DNA of 64,000 bases from Pleurodeles waltl (GCF_031143425.1 NC_090440.1:1271171123-1271235122), one strand, 5' to 3'. Counted from the first letter of the stretch, positions 34,999-47,633 are shown. The notes: generated by a model from the letters alone, not told the origin. Numbers and translations are program-made.

Positions 34999-35535
34999 TA
35001 TTTCTTCTGTAGAAGCTACCCCTAGGCTAGTCCAAACCACTTATGAAAACCTTAATTTCAAAAGTCTGAGGAGTCTCTGTTTAGAAAGAAGACTAAGGAT
35101 TGGGAAGAACCCTAACAAGGATTACCTCTTGAAGCTCCTCTTAAAATATGACCAGGAGCATCCTGAGGGTCATGTAAATCAGAAGGGGCGGTAGATGGGG
35201 ATTCTGACCATGTAGATTCAGGAGAGGGTCCTGAAGATCCAGGGGAGGGTCCATCCATAGATCTTTCCCTTAACAAATCACATGGTGTAGCTGGTGGTGG
35301 GAAGGGGTCTCACACAAGTAGGGCACCCTTCACACCTAGAGGCCAGGACACTAGGGTTACAACAGTTAGGGAGAGATCTACTTCTGCCCATTCTCACATC
35401 ACTTCAGTCTCTGACGGGTCTCACATCTCCCACCCGGAGGATAACTCCCTAGATAGGGAATTCAAAAAGCTGAGAATGGAGGAGGCTAGACTGAGGCTGA
35501 AACAGCAACAACTGGACCTAGATAGGGAAGACTTT
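34999..35535 (+). pseudogene. Ty3/gypsy-like gag, N-terminal part (interrupted)
   Basis: Retroelement internal sequence. Its end reads in frame as EARLRLKQQQLDLDRED, a charged coiled-coil-like stretch that continues across the LINE insertion into AVERDIEG at 37271. A long open frame covers roughly 35190-35535; no gag start could be fixed because the leader is replaced by Harbinger DNA. Gag would form the capsid of the retroelement particle. The copy is dead: split by a LINE and frameshifted downstream. Confidence 0.6.
35520..35535 (+). repeat. Target-site duplication of the LINE, left copy
   Basis: The 16 bp agatagggaagacttt are repeated exactly at 37255-37270. Confidence 0.93.
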
Positions 35536-37254
35536 AATCTTTATTGTTTAGTTAATAAAAACCATAACAATCATCTCATAATACATCATATATAAAGAGA
35601 AAAATCTCAAAAATTCTATAAAATTCCGTAAATTCCTTGGCCATGAAACCATGCGAGGATCTAAAATCAGTTTCTTAACTCTAAGGTGCAAAAAGTGCGT
35701 GATTAAGCATACATCCCGGATAGCAGATTTACGTCTTTGGTGTGTGCAGTCAAGAATTTGATAAATTTGCATATTGATGGTGCATCATTAGGATCAAACA
35801 TTGACATCACCGCTGACCGACAGGAACGAGTCCCATTTCTCATAAAAAGGGGTTTTAATAGTTGTCTGCGGGCTTCCTTTAAGGCTGGACAAATACAAAT
35901 CAGGTGAACCATATCTTCTTTCGGGCCTTTACATAGCCTGCCTGCAGGAAGTCTCTTCTCCATTCTTCCACGATGGTTGATCCACTCTAGCAGGGGATGC
36001 TCCCAAACGCAGAGTCAAAAAGCGATGCTTGATGTGAAGTGCGAAGGTTGCGGCCAGGTATTGTGATGGGGCCATGGTGGTATAAGTATGCATTACCAGC
36101 CAGGCGTGTGAGCATTGCGCAAGTTTAGCTTTATCATCTAGAAAAGATTGGATACGTATTTCCTTTTTTATCGCTCAACACAAAAGGGAATACGAGATGT
36201 TGGAATCCCATAGGTACTTTGTTTTCGTCTCTTGCAAGGAGTTGTTCAGGTACCTTTTGTATACTGAATTAGGATTGCCGTTTACTGAATTCCATAGTGC
36301 CACTACTAGCGGGCTGACGGTATTTTTACTTATTTTGTATCAGATCTTTATTGTGTGGGCATTCCTGTCGAGCTGCTGTTTTATTAGACCAAATTCCAGC
36401 CTTATCTGTGCAGGGGAAGCAGAGCGAGGAAGATTAAAGACTTGCTTATAGATTTTTATTTGTTGCCTTTCCAGAAGGCTAGCATCTTTCCCGTATTGGG
36501 CTGCGCTTCCTTATGTAATTGCTGGAAGGAATTTAGCCGACATAACCGACATTAGTGGTTTATGTGATGGGCCCTTTAATCTTTTAGCAAGAGTGCAAAA
36601 AGTGAACGCCAAGGCTTTGCACTTCTGTAGAATATACTGGTTTTGCGGCACAAAATGGATCTTATTGTCTACAGTAAATCCAAGATATTTGTAGCTGCAG
36701 ATCGTATCAAGAGTGATACAGTTCAATGTTATTTTATTTGCAGGATTCAAAGAGCAGCCTATTGACATTGTTTTTGTCTTTGAAGTGTTAACCTCTAGTT
36801 TGTTTGTCTTTGCAAATTCACCCAAGGCACTAACCAGCCGTTGCAACCCTATTTTTTTGTGGCTTAACAGAACAATGTCATCAGCATACGTTAGATGTGT
36901 TATAGCCAGACTTCCCATCCTTGGAGAATGCAAGTTGGTTGTGTCTAGTTTTGCAGAGAAATCTGCCATGAAGAGGTTAAAGAGGTGTGGGGCCAACACA
37001 CAGCCTTGCTTTAATCCTATATTTGTTGGTATTCTACTGGAAACTTTTGAGCCGTCTTCTACCTTGATTCGTACCCAAGTTTTGTCATACAGCAATTTTA
37101 TGCACCTCAAAATTAATTCTTGCAAACCCCAACACCGTAGTTTGTTCCAGAGAAATGCTCTGTCCACACAATCAAAAGCACTTTTGAAATCCACAAAACA
37201 TATGTGTATATTTTTCCTTAATCACTTTGCTCGGTTGGCTATAGGTAGATAGAT
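35536..37254 (-). mobile_element. 5'-truncated LINE inserted in gag
   Basis: A 1.72 kb non-LTR retrotransposon copy on the minus strand, flanked by an exact 16-bp target duplication. Its 3' end on the minus strand is '...caataaagatt'; its 5' end at 37254 is truncated within the reverse transcriptase domain, next to a short (agat)n run. The family is probably an I/Vingi-like LINE judging from the palm and C-terminal motifs, but this is uncertain. Confidence 0.9.
35703..37230 (-). pseudogene. LINE reverse transcriptase and C-terminal region
   Basis: Starting inside the RT fingers/palm: VDFKSAFDCVDRAFLWNKL, GLKQGCVLAPHLFNLF, the catalytic YADDIVLLS box, then the thumb-like GLQRLVSALGEFAKTNKLE. 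At 36511-36513 a TAA stop follows FLPAIT, where related proteins have Tyr-Gly. Downstream, homologous coding sequence continues with further stops and a frame change to a C-terminal zinc-like segment (DMVHLICICPALKEARRQLL) ending at 35703. RT would copy LINE RNA at a nicked target. The endonuclease domain is missing through truncation, so the copy is inactive. Confidence 0.88.
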
Positions 37255-37270
37255 AGATAGGGAAGACTTT
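37255..37270 (+). repeat. Target-site duplication of the LINE, right copy
   Basis: Exact copy of 35520-35535. gag resumes directly after it. Confidence 0.93.
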
Positions 37271-38011
37271 GCTGTGGAAAGGGACATAGAGGGGTTGGGG
37301 TTAGTTCCCCATGGTGGCACCAGCATTGAAAGTTTCAGGACTCATGAGGTCAAGGAGGACAACATTAGCTTCAGAAACTTACACAAAATTGTTCCCCCAT
37401 ACAAGGTGGGGGATGATATTCAAAAGTGGTTTGCTGCACTTGAGAGGGCCTGTAACGTTCAAAGGGTCCCTCAAAAGCAGTGGGCTGCTATGCTTTGGTT
37501 GTCCTTCTCTGACAAACGGAGGGACAGACTTCACAATTTTAGGGAGGAAGATGCAGACAACTACAACATTTTCAAGAATGCACTCATTGATGGTTTTGGC
37601 CTAACCACAGAGCAATACAAAATCAAGTTTAGGGAACCCAAGAAAGAATCTTCACAAGATTTGGTTGACTTTGTGGACTGTTCTGTGAAAGCTTTAGAGG
37701 GTTGGTTATATGGCAGTAAAGTGTCTGATTATCAGGTCCTGTATAATCTGATACCGAGAGAGCATATGTTGAATAATTGTGTGTCTGACTTGTCACACCA
37801 GTATCTTGTGTACGCAGATCTGACCTCTCCCCAAGAATTGGGAAAGAAGGCAGACAAATGGGTCAGAACAAGGGTGAGCAGAAAAGCTCATACAGCGGGT
37901 GACAAAGAAAAGAAGAAAGATGATGAAAAATCTCAGGATAAGCATGGGGACAAAAGTAAGCAGAAAGATCCTTTTTCAGGTCCACAACACTCCTCTGGGA
38001 TGTGGGGGTAA
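37271..38011 (+). pseudogene. Ty3/gypsy-like gag, main part
   Basis: Open frame with KVGDDIQKWFAALERACNVQ, a capsid-like helical region (AAMLWLSFSDKRRD, NYNIFKNALIDGFGLTTEQY), then DFVDCSVKALEGWLYGSKVS, NLIPREHMLNNCV and ADKWVRTRVSRK, followed by a Lys/Asp-rich tail. The arrangement resembles the capsid of Gmr1-like Ty3 elements, from which the SCAN domain derives; this is an inference from motif order. The frame closes at 38011, while the zinc knuckle that should follow is in another frame, so at least one frameshift has occurred. Confidence 0.78.
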
Positions 38012-38039
38012 ATCATCTTCCTCTTCGTCTCACTCTACA

Positions 38040-38130
38040 CACAATAAAAAGCCCTGGTGTTATGTGTGCAGAGGCAAAGGCCATAGGCCAGGGGATAAGT
38101 CCTGCCCAGGTAAAGCCCCTGAGCCTACCT
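38040..38130 (+). pseudogene. gag zinc knuckle (nucleocapsid) in a shifted frame
   Basis: Reads CYVCRGKGHRPGDKSC, a C-x2-C-x4-H-x6-C variant of the retroviral CCHC knuckle, where spacing x4 to the last Cys is usual. It lies in a different frame from gag upstream and protease downstream. Confidence 0.75.
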
Positions 38131-38289
38131 CCTCTAATACATCAAGTTATAGTGCCCCTAGCAGTAGAGGTAATAGTGGTGGGACTACTGACAAAAGTCA
38201 AACAAAGAGTGTAATAGGGTTCACTTTTGGGTCCATCATAGAAACTCGGGTAGACACTCTCAAGACAGTTTCTGTCACACCTGGTGCAT

Positions 38290-38971
38290 TGGCCTTGCTA
38301 CCTTGGCTGCTTGTCCCCTTAACATGGACAAGTACAAGCAGTCAATTGTAATAAAGGGTGTTGAGGCCCATGCCTACATAGACAGAGGTGCCAGTATCAC
38401 CTTGGTGACTGAAAACTTGGTATCACCAGCACAACACCTCCTTGGACAGAAGCATCAGGTTACTGATGTCAACAACTCCACTCAGTCTCTCACCTTAGCT
38501 GTAGTGCAACTTAGTTGGGGTGGAGTTACTGGCCCTAAGCAGGTGATGGTATCACCTAGCTTACATGTAGACTGTCTCTTAGGTAATTACCTAGAGGCCT
38601 AAGGTTGGGCTGAGGTAGAGTTTAGGACCCATGTATCCATGCTGGGTATCCCTGAGGAATTGCTTCCTCTCATTTTAGGTGAAATGAAAAAGCAAAGGAG
38701 AGAAAAATGCCTGAAATCTCAGGATACCTCTCCACCAACGGGTAAAAAGGGTATCAAAGTATCCCTTCCCCACCCTACCACTAAGGATACCATTCCTGTG
38801 GTGGGAGAAATCTCTCCTGGGGTGGAACCTGTACCAAAGGAGCCCACAGCTACCACAGCTGGACTCCCAGAGGTAAATGTACCTCTCTGTGGAACCATTA
38901 AACCAGATGTGCAAAATTGCACTGCTTTAGTAAATTTGGAGCAACCCTCCAGCCCCCCTAAAAATCCTTAG
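38290..38971 (+). pseudogene. Retroelement aspartic protease region
   Basis: SIVIKGVEAHAYIDRGASI is a retropepsin active-site context, but DTG is DRG, which should inactivate it. VDCLLGNYLEA and, after a TAA at 38600-38602, GWAEVEFRTHVSMLGIPEEL are the usual post-protease linker of Ty3/gypsy pol. A further frame runs to 38971 (Pro/Lys-rich). The reverse transcriptase, RNase H and integrase that should follow are absent: only about 460 bp separate this from the 3' LTR. Confidence 0.78.
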
Positions 38972-39110
38972 TGCAGCAGCCCTATACTACCTCTGAACAC
39001 TTAGGACAGCAACCCTGTCCTAGTGTAGAGCTTATAGGACAGCAGCCTTGCCCTGCTCCAACCCAAGAGAAACAACAACCCTGTTCCCACTTTTCAGCCG
39101 CATGGACAAA
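38972..39110 (+). repeat. Degenerate tandem repeat encoding GQQPCP-like units
   Basis: Four to five degenerate units of 'aggacagcaaccctgtcc' type, spaced about 40 bp, read as LGQQPCP, IGQQPCP and EKQQPC in one frame. They lie where pol should begin. Confidence 0.65.
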
Positions 39111-39411
39111 CTTTTTGCCCAGCTATTGCTTTATTTCGACAGCGTCCCTATCTGGCATTCTCTTCCTTAGGACAGCAACCCTGTCTTGACATAGGCTCAA
39201 TGGAACAATCCCACTGCCCAACTTTAAAACTTACAAATAGAGACTCTGAGAATGTACACTTACACTGTTTCTAGGAAAAAATCTCCAAACAGGGTGGTAC
39301 CCATACAGTGGATGATAAGTGGAGAGTAGATCTGCAATAGAGTGTTTACTCCCTTTATCACCACTCAGACAATAAAGTCTCAACTGGCCAAGGTTAGCCT
39401 TATTGTCCTCC

Positions 39412-39431
39412 ATTGGGGGGGGGAGTGGTTA
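39412..39431 (+). promoter_or_regulatory. Polypurine-tract-like sequence before the 3' LTR
   Basis: A run of nine to ten G followed by 'agtgg' immediately upstream of the LTR start, the position of a plus-strand priming site in LTR retroelements. Confidence 0.6.
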
Positions 39432-42400
39432 TGTGAGAAAGTAGCCTCTTTCTAGCAACGTTACCCACATGTTTGGCTTGTTTTTGAGTGTTTGTCAGTG
39501 TGTTTTTACTGTCTCAGTGGGATCCTGCTAACCAGGACCCCAGTGTTCATAGTTTAAAAATGTATTTGTCAATGTGTTTTGTCTGTCTTACTGGGATCCT
39601 GCTAGACAGGACCTCAGTGATCATGGTTTGTGGCCTGTGTGTGTCAGAATGATTGACTGTGTCACTGAAGTTCTGCTAACCAGAACTCCAGTGCTTATGT
39701 TCTCTCTACTTACAAAATTTGTCGCTATAGTTTAGTGACTCCATTTTCCGATTCTGATTGGCACACTGGACCCCCTTATAAATCCATAGTACATGGTACC
39801 TAGGTACCCAGGACATTGGGGTTACAGGAGATCCTTATGGGCTGCAGCATTTATTTTAACACCCATAAGGAGCTCATACGAACCTTTCTTCAGGACTGCC
39901 ACTGCAGAATGAGTGAAATAGTGCACACACTATTTCACAACCATTTTTCACTGCACTAAGTAACCTCTTAAGTCACCTATATGCCTGACCTTCATTTACT
40001 GAAGGCTAGATGCAAAGTTAATGTGTGTGAGGGCACCCTTGCGCTAGCAAAGGTGCCCTCACATTGTCCAGGCCCAAATTCCTGGACTTCATGAGTGCGG
40101 TGACACCATAATAAGCGTGCACTACATATATGTCAATAAATATATGTAGCTTCACAATGGTAAATTTGAATATGGCCATGTGAGATTTCTAAGATCATGG
40201 AATCAACCCCCCCAATCCACATCTGGTATTGGGGGGCCAATCCCATGCACCCAGGGGGCTCCACCATGGACCCCAGTACTGCCAAACCAGCTCTCTGAGG
40301 TTTCAACTGCAGGCCCAGCTGCTGCCACCTCACAGACAGGTTTCTTCCCTCTTGGGGATTGAGCAGCTCAATCCCAGGGAGGCAGAACAATGCATTTCTG
40401 TTAGTAGAGGGGTGTTACACTCTCTCCCATTGGAAATAGGTGTTACAGACATGGGAGGGGTATCCTTTCAGAGCTTCTGGAAATGTTTTGAAGGGCACAA
40501 CCGGTGCCCTCCTCGAAAAATCCTGTCTACACCGGTCCAGGGACCCCAGTCCCTGCTCTGGCGTGAAACTGGACAAAGGAAAGGGGAGTGACCACTCCCC
40601 TGTCATTACCACCCCAGGGGTGGTGCCCAGAGCTCCTCTACAGTGTCTCTGGGGTTAGCCATCTTGAATTCCAAGGTGTGGGGACTCTCTGGAGATCTCT
40701 GAGTGGCCAGTGCCAGCAGGTGATGTCAGATGCCCCTCCTGGTAGATGCATACCTGGGTAGGTAGCCCACCCCCCCTCACAGGGCTATTTAGGGTCTCTC
40801 CTCTGGGTGTTTCCTCAGATTTGGTTTGCAAGATTCCTTCAGGACTCCTCTGCATCCTCTGCTTCAGTTTCTGACCATCGGATCAACCGCAGTCTGCTCC
40901 AGGAACTGCTGTAACTACAACAAAGTATCCAGGACGACTCCTGTGACCTGCAACTTCAGCTCCAGCCAGCATTTTCAACAGTTTCCAAGGTGTGCATGCT
41001 CTGAGAACTGCCTGTCTTCACCCTGCATCAGAAGAACCAAAGGAATCCCCAGTGGAGTGACAGCGCCACTTCCCTGCTTCAGCAGGTACCCTTTTGCGAC
41101 AACAACTGGTACTCTGGGACTCCTCTCTTGACAACAAGCATGCTCCCTGGAACACAGGTGGTGGGCTGAAGTGACCCAGACTGTCCAAAGGTCCAGCTAT
41201 CCAGATTTGGTGGAGGTAAGAGCTTGTCTCCCCATGCTGTGACAGTACCTTCTGTGCACTTCTTCCAAACGTTCTTCATCTACAGTGTAGCTGAGGTTCC
41301 CAGCACTCCATCCTGTGACGCACAGCTCTCTGAGTTTTTCTCCAACGGCGTGGGACCCTCCAGTGTAGTGCTGCGATGATCGTACTTTGCATCTTTTTTG
41401 TCCCTGGGTTCTGGGACTCCCGTGGGTGCTGCCTGGTTTTCTGAGGGCTCTCTGAAGTGCTGAGAGCCCCCTCTGTCTCTTCAGTCTGTGTTGAGAACCC
41501 CAGGTCTTTCCAGGGTCCAGGCAGCAACTCTTTGACGCAAACCGCATATTTGCTTGAACCAAGGTTTGTTGGTGGAATCCAACAACGCAAACAGCCTGCA
41601 TCCAACAACTCAACATGGTACTTCTCTTGCACCAAGCAGGAACCCACAGCCATCTTCTTTGGTGCATTTCTGTACTTTTCTTCTAACCGGAGATTCCACT
41701 TTTGCAACTTCTTCTAAGTTGGCAGGGGCTCCTGTCCTTCCTGGACTCTTCTTCGACTTCTGGACTTGGTCTTCTATCTCCACAGGTCTTCATATCCTGG
41801 AATCCAGCGTTTGTTGCCTGCACTCTTGCTAGGTTCTTGCATAATACTTCATCAGGACTTGCAGTGCGTCCTGAGGAAACTTGCTGTACTTTACTCCTGC
41901 TTTCGTGGGCTCTGGGGTGGGGTACTTTACTTACCTTTGGTGTTTTACTACACTCCCAGTTCCCCTCTCCACACTACACTTGCCCAGGGGGGGAATTCTA
42001 CATTCGCATTCAACTATTTTATTATATGGTTTGTATTGCCCCTAGGCCCATTGCAATCTATTTTATTTTCCACTGTTTGCAGTATTCCATGACTGTTTAC
42101 TTACCTGATTGTGGTTACTAGTGTATATATTGTGTATAATGCTTACCTCCAGAAGGAGCAGTATCTCCAAGGTTTTTGTGGCCTTGTGTCACTAAAATAA
42201 AGTCCTTTTATTTTTGGTAACACTGAGTATTGTCTTTTATTGTGTATAAATACTGTGTAACTATAGTGGTATTACTGGAGTTTTACATGTCTCCTAGTTC
42301 AACCTAAGCTACTTTGCTACAGCTACCACTAGACAACTTAAGCTGCTAGAACACTCCCTATATTTTACTAATAGGGGATAACTGGACGTGCTGTAAGGTG

Positions 42401-42444
42401 TAAATACCTTAGGCACCCACAACAAACCAGGCCAGCCTCCTACA
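39432..42444 (+). mobile_element. 3' LTR, complete (3.0 kb)
   Basis: Starts TGTGAGAAAGTAGCC and ends GCCAGCCTCCTACA (TG...CA). It is 3,013 bp, unusually long for an LTR. Near its 5' end are three copies of a 'ctgggatcctgctaaccag' block. AATAAA at 42196-42201 lies about 245 bp before the 3' end. It is colinear with 20535-23475 and with LTR C. The right flank is satellite. Confidence 0.85.
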
Positions 42445-45400
42445 CACACACAACCAGGCTAAGTGCCAGAGGAAAGCAGTGAGAAGAATGGATAGGGAGG
42501 CAGCAGGCATGCACACAACAGGACTGAGAGCCCACTGAAAGGAATGAGAAGGAGTAACAGGCAGGCAGCAGGCAAACACAATGGGGCGGAGATCCCGGAG
42601 AAAACAGTGAGAAAAAGGGGCAGGCAAGCAGAAGGCACATACACCATAGGGCTGACAGTCTGTAGTAAGCTGTATGGGATAAAAACACATGGAAAGCAGT
42701 GAGAAAGAGGGAAAGGCAGGCAGCAGCATGACCACATTGAAGATGAGAGACAGGGGAAAGCAGTTAGAAGAAGGGACTGGCAAGCAGCAGGATTGAAATC
42801 ACTCAGAGAGCAATGAAATGGACGGACAGAATATACACCCATACAACAAGGCTGAGAGCCTTCAGAAAGCAGTGAAAAGAAGGGAAATGCAGGCAACAGG
42901 CACATACTCAACAGGGCTGAGAGGCCGCAGGAAAGCAGTGAGACGGAGGAACAGGAATGCTAGAGTAGCACATACAATGGGACTGAGAGCCTGCAGTGAA
43001 CAGGAGGGACAGGCAGGAAGCAGGCATACATAAGATGGGACTGAGAGCACCTCTAAGGCTCAGAGAAGGAGGGATAGGCAGGAAGCAGTCACAGAAAACA
43101 ATGAGATAGAGGAGCTGGTAGGCAGCTGGCATGCACATAACAGGCCTTAAAGCCTATGGAAAGCAGGGAGAAGGAGGAACAGTCAGGCAGCAGACACACA
43201 CAGAACAGGGCTGACAGCCCCTGTAATGTAGTGAGAAGGAGGGACAGGCAGGCAGCAGGCATGCACACAAGAGAGTGAGACCCCGGGGAAAGCAACAAGA
43301 AGGTGGGACATTCAGGCAACAGGCACACACACAACCAGGCTGAGAGCCAGAGGAAAACAGTGAGTAGTAGGGGCAGAGGGGCAGCAGGCATGCAACCAAC
43401 AGGGCTGAGAGGACATAGAAAGGAGTGAGAAGGAGTAAGAGGCAGGCAGCATGCAAACACAATGGGTCTGAGATCCCGGAGAAAACAGTGAGAAAGAGGG
43501 GCAGGCAAGCAGAAGGCCCACACACCATAGGGCTGAGAGTCTGTGGAAAGCAGTGAGAAGGAGGGACAGGCAAGCCAAACAAATGCACTAAATGTGGCTG
43601 AGAGCCCAGAGAGCAGTAGGGAGGAGCGACAGACAGGCAGGAGACACCCACATAATGGGGCTGAAAGCCTATGGAAAGCAGTGAGATGGGGGGACTAACG
43701 TCGTTGAGAGTCCACTGAAAACAGAGAGAAGGGGGGAAATGCAGACAGCAGGCATACACAACAAGGTTGACAGCCCTTATAGAGCATTGGGAAGGAGGGA
43801 CAGGCAAGCGGCAAGTACATATAAAATGAGGCTGGGAGGCCATAGGCAGCAGTGACAAGGAGGGGGAGGGAGGCAGTAGGCATGCACACAACAAGGCTGA
43901 GAGCCTGTGAAAAGTTCTGAGAAGGAGAAACAGGCAGAAAGCAGGCAGGCACACAATTATGATGAGAGCCCAGGGAAAACAGTGAGAAGGCAGGACAGGC
44001 AGGCAGCAGGCATGCTCATAATGGAACTGAGAGCTAGCCAAAATAAGTAAGAAGGAGGGGCAGGCAAGCAGCAGACTGTGGAAAGCAGTGAGAAGGTGGG
44101 ACTGGCAGGCAGCAAGACCTCACACAACAGGACTAAGAGCTGATAGAAGGCATTGAGTAGGAGGGGCAGGCAGGTAGTAGGCATGCACACAGTAGGGCTG
44201 AGAGCTTATGGAAAGAAGTGAGAAGAAGGTACAGGCAGGCACACATACACTGGGACTGAGAACTCAAGGAAAACATTGAGAAGGAGGGAACAGCAGGCAT
44301 GCACACAATGAGGCTGAGAGCCTGGGGAAACAGTGAGAAGGAGAGACTGGCAGTCAGCAGGACTGCAGACAACAGGGCTGAAATACCTCAGAAAGCAATT
44401 AGAAGGGACACAGATGCAGCAGACATGCCCACACAATGGAGCTGAGATGCTGCAGGGAGCAGAGAAGCAGAGGAACAGACAGGCAGTAGGCATGCACACA
44501 ACATAGCTGAGAGCTGGGGCAAATTAGTGAAAAAAAGTAACAGGCAGGCATTAGTCATGCACATGTTGGGGTAAGAGACCAGGGAAAGCTGTGAGAAGGA
44601 GAGCCAGGTAGGCAGCAGCTTGCAGAATGCATTGAGAAGGAGAAACAAGCAGGCATGCATAGAATGGGGCTGAGAGCTGGGGAAAAGTTGTTATAAGGAC
44701 GTACAGACAGTCAGCAGGCTACAGAAAACAATGAGGAGGGACAGGCAGGCAATAGGCCATGGAAGGCAGTGAGAAGGAAGGACAGGCAGGCAGCAGGCAT
44801 GCACACAATGGGGCTGAGAACCAGGGAGAAAGCTGTGAGAAAGAGGAACTGGCAGGTAGCCAGCCACAGTAAGAAGTGGGAGGGAGGAACAGGCAGGCTG
44901 CAGGCCATGGAAGGCTGTGAGAAAGAAGGACTGGCAGGCAGCAGGCATGCACACATCAGGTATGAAAGCCCACATAAAGCAGTGAGGAGGAGGGACAGGC
45001 AGAAGACACACACATCACAGGCAGAGACCAAGAGGAAAAACGGTGAGAAGGCTGGACAAGCAGGCAGTAGGTCATTGAAAATAGTGAGAAGGGTGGGTTT
45101 GCAGGCAGCAGGAATATTTCAAATGAGACTGAGAGCCAGCAGAAAGCAGCGAGAAGGAGGGACAGGCAGGCAGCAGGCAAGGAAACAACTGGGCTGAAAA
45201 CCTACTGAAAGCAGTGAGAAGGAAGGAAAGGCAGGCAGTAGGCATGCACACAACAGGGCTGAGTGCCCAGGGAAAGCAGTGAGAAGGTGGGACAGGCAGT
45301 GAAAAGGTAGGACAGGCAGGCAGCAGGCACACACACAAGGGAGTAAAGAGCCCAGGGAAGGCAGTGTCAATGCGGGACAGGCAGGCAACAGGCACACACA

Positions 45401-47633
45401 AAAGGGGTCTGGGAGCCCGCAAAAAGCAGGGAGTGGCTTGGACAGGTAGGCAGAAGGCACGCACACTAGGGGCCTGAGAGCCGAGGCTAAGCAGTGACAA
45501 GGAGGGACAAGCAGGCAACAGGCAGGAACAAAACAGGGCTGAGTGCCTGCAGAAAGCAATGAGAAAGAGGGATAGGCAGGCAGCAGGTATGCACACAACA
45601 TGCTGAAAGTCCAGTGAAAGAAGTATGAAGGTGGGACAGGAAGGTAGCAGGCACATACAGAACAGGGCTGAGAGCCCATAGGTAAGAGTGAAAAGGAGGT
45701 TTAGGCTGACAATGGACACGCAGTACAAGGGTGATGAGAGTCCAGGGAAAGCAGCATGAAGGTTGACAAGCAGGCAGCAGGAACAAAGAACAGGGCTGAG
45801 AGCTAATGGAAAGGAGTGAGAAGGAGGGATAGGCAGGCAGCTGACACACTGCAGAAAAGGACTAAGATCCTGGGGAAGGCAGTGAGAAGGAGGGGAAGAT
45901 AGGCAACAGGCCACAGAAAGCAGTGAGAAGGAGGCATAGGCAGGAAGCAGGCATGCACACAATGTGGCTGTGATCTGGCGAGAGCAGTGATGCAAAGCAG
46001 TAAAAAAGAGGGACAAGCAGGCAGCAGGTATGCAGACAATAGGGCTCAGAGCCCAAGGAAAGCTATGAGAAGGAGGGACAGGTAGGCAGCAAGCCACAGA
46101 AAGCATTGACAAGAAGGGACAGGAAGGCAGCAGACATCCACACAACAGGGCTGAGAGCGGGGGCAAAGCTGTGTGAAGGAGTGATAGGAAGACAGCAGGC
46201 TATGGAAAGCAGTGAGAAGGACGGACAGGCAGGTAGCTGGCCATGGAAAGTAGTGAGAAAGAAGGACAAGCAGGCAACAGGCATGGACACAACAGGGCAG
46301 AAAGCCCGGGTAAAAGAGTGAAAAGGAATGACAGGCAGCAGGTACGCACACCACAGGACTGACACTACATGGAAAACTGTGAGAAGGGGGGCAGGTAGGC
46401 TGCAGAAAGCAATGAGAAGGAGGGGCTTGCAGTCCGCAGGTACATGGAAAATGGGGCTGAGAGCCCACGGAAATCAGTGAGAAGGAAAGACAGGCAGGCA
46501 GCAGGCACAAAACCAACTGAGCTGAAAACCCACTCAAAGCAGTGAGAAGTGGGGACAGGGAGGCAGCAGGCACACACACAACGGGGCTCAGAGCTGGGGA
46601 AAAGTATTGAAAAGGAGGGACTGGAAGGCAGAAGGCACACACAATGGGAGTGAGAGCCTGCAGAAAGCAGTGAGAAGGAGAGACAGGCAGGCATCAAGCC
46701 ATGGAAAGCAGTGAGAAGGAGGGGCAGGCAGGCAGCAGGCATGCACACACCAGGGCTGAGAGTCCACAGGAAGCAGTGAGAAGGAATGACAAGTCGGCAG
46801 CAGGCAAACACAACAGGAGTGAGATCACGGGGAAAGCAGTGGGAAGAAGGGGCAGGCAGGTGGCAGGCATGCACACAACAGGGTTGAGAACCCAGGGAAA
46901 GCTGTGGGAAGGATGGACAAACAGAGATCCCAGGAAAAGGAGCAGGCAGGCAGCAAAGTCAAAGTGTAGGCACACAAAAAACGGGGTGGGAGAATGGGGA
47001 AGCAAAAAGAAAGCAGTGAGATGGAGCGATGTAGAGGCAGCAGGCATGCACACAACGTGGCTGAGAGCCCACAGACAGCAGTGAGAAAGATGGACAGGCA
47101 GCAGGTAAGCACACAATGGGGCTGAGACCCAGGGTAAAGTAATGGGAAGGAGGGACAAGCAGGCCACAATGGGGCTGAGAGCCCATTGAAAGCAGTAATT
47201 GGAGGGAAAGGCAGGCAGCAAGCACACACAATGGGGCTGAGACCCAGGGTAAAGTAATCAGAAGGATAGACAGGCAAGCATTAGGAAGGCACACAATGGG
47301 TCTGAGAGCCTGCAGAAAGCATTGAGAAGGAGGGACAGGCAGGCAGGAGGCAGGTACACAATAGCACTGAGACCCGATGGAACGTAGTGAGAATGAGGGA
47401 CAGGCAGGCCATAGGCACACACACAAGAGGGCTAAGAGTTTTTGGAAATCAGATAAAATGAAGAACAAGCAGGCCACAATGGGGCTGAGAGCCCATTGAA
47501 AGCAGTAATAGGAGGGAGAGGCATTCAGAAAGCACACACACAATTGGGCTGAAAGCCCATGGAAAGCAGTAGGAAAGAGGGAAAGTCAGGCAGTAGGCAT
47601 GCACCCAACCGAACTGAAAGCCCAGGGATAGCT
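42445..47633 (+). repeat. 65-bp satellite, block 4 (about 80 monomers)
   Basis: Same monomer and orientation as blocks 1-3, uninterrupted for 5.2 kb. Variant monomers near 42795 and 43053 match those near 20398 and 20153. Minus-strand open frames reach 364 codons (46166-45072) and are not annotated as genes. Confidence 0.92.
47618..47633 (+). repeat. Target-site duplication, left copy
   Basis: aagcccagggatagct, repeated at 48971-48986 with one mismatch. The satellite reads through if one copy is removed. Confidence 0.7.

Noticed and set aside
36713..37252. 179-codon plus-strand frame
   Set aside because: Antisense to the LINE reverse transcriptase, whose motifs are clear on the minus strand.
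20535..42444. Reading the whole stretch as one retroelement with 5' and 3' LTRs
   Set aside because: The flanking bases do not form a target duplication, the left part contains pieces of more than one LTR including inverted ones, and the leader is replaced by Harbinger DNA. A mosaic is a better description.
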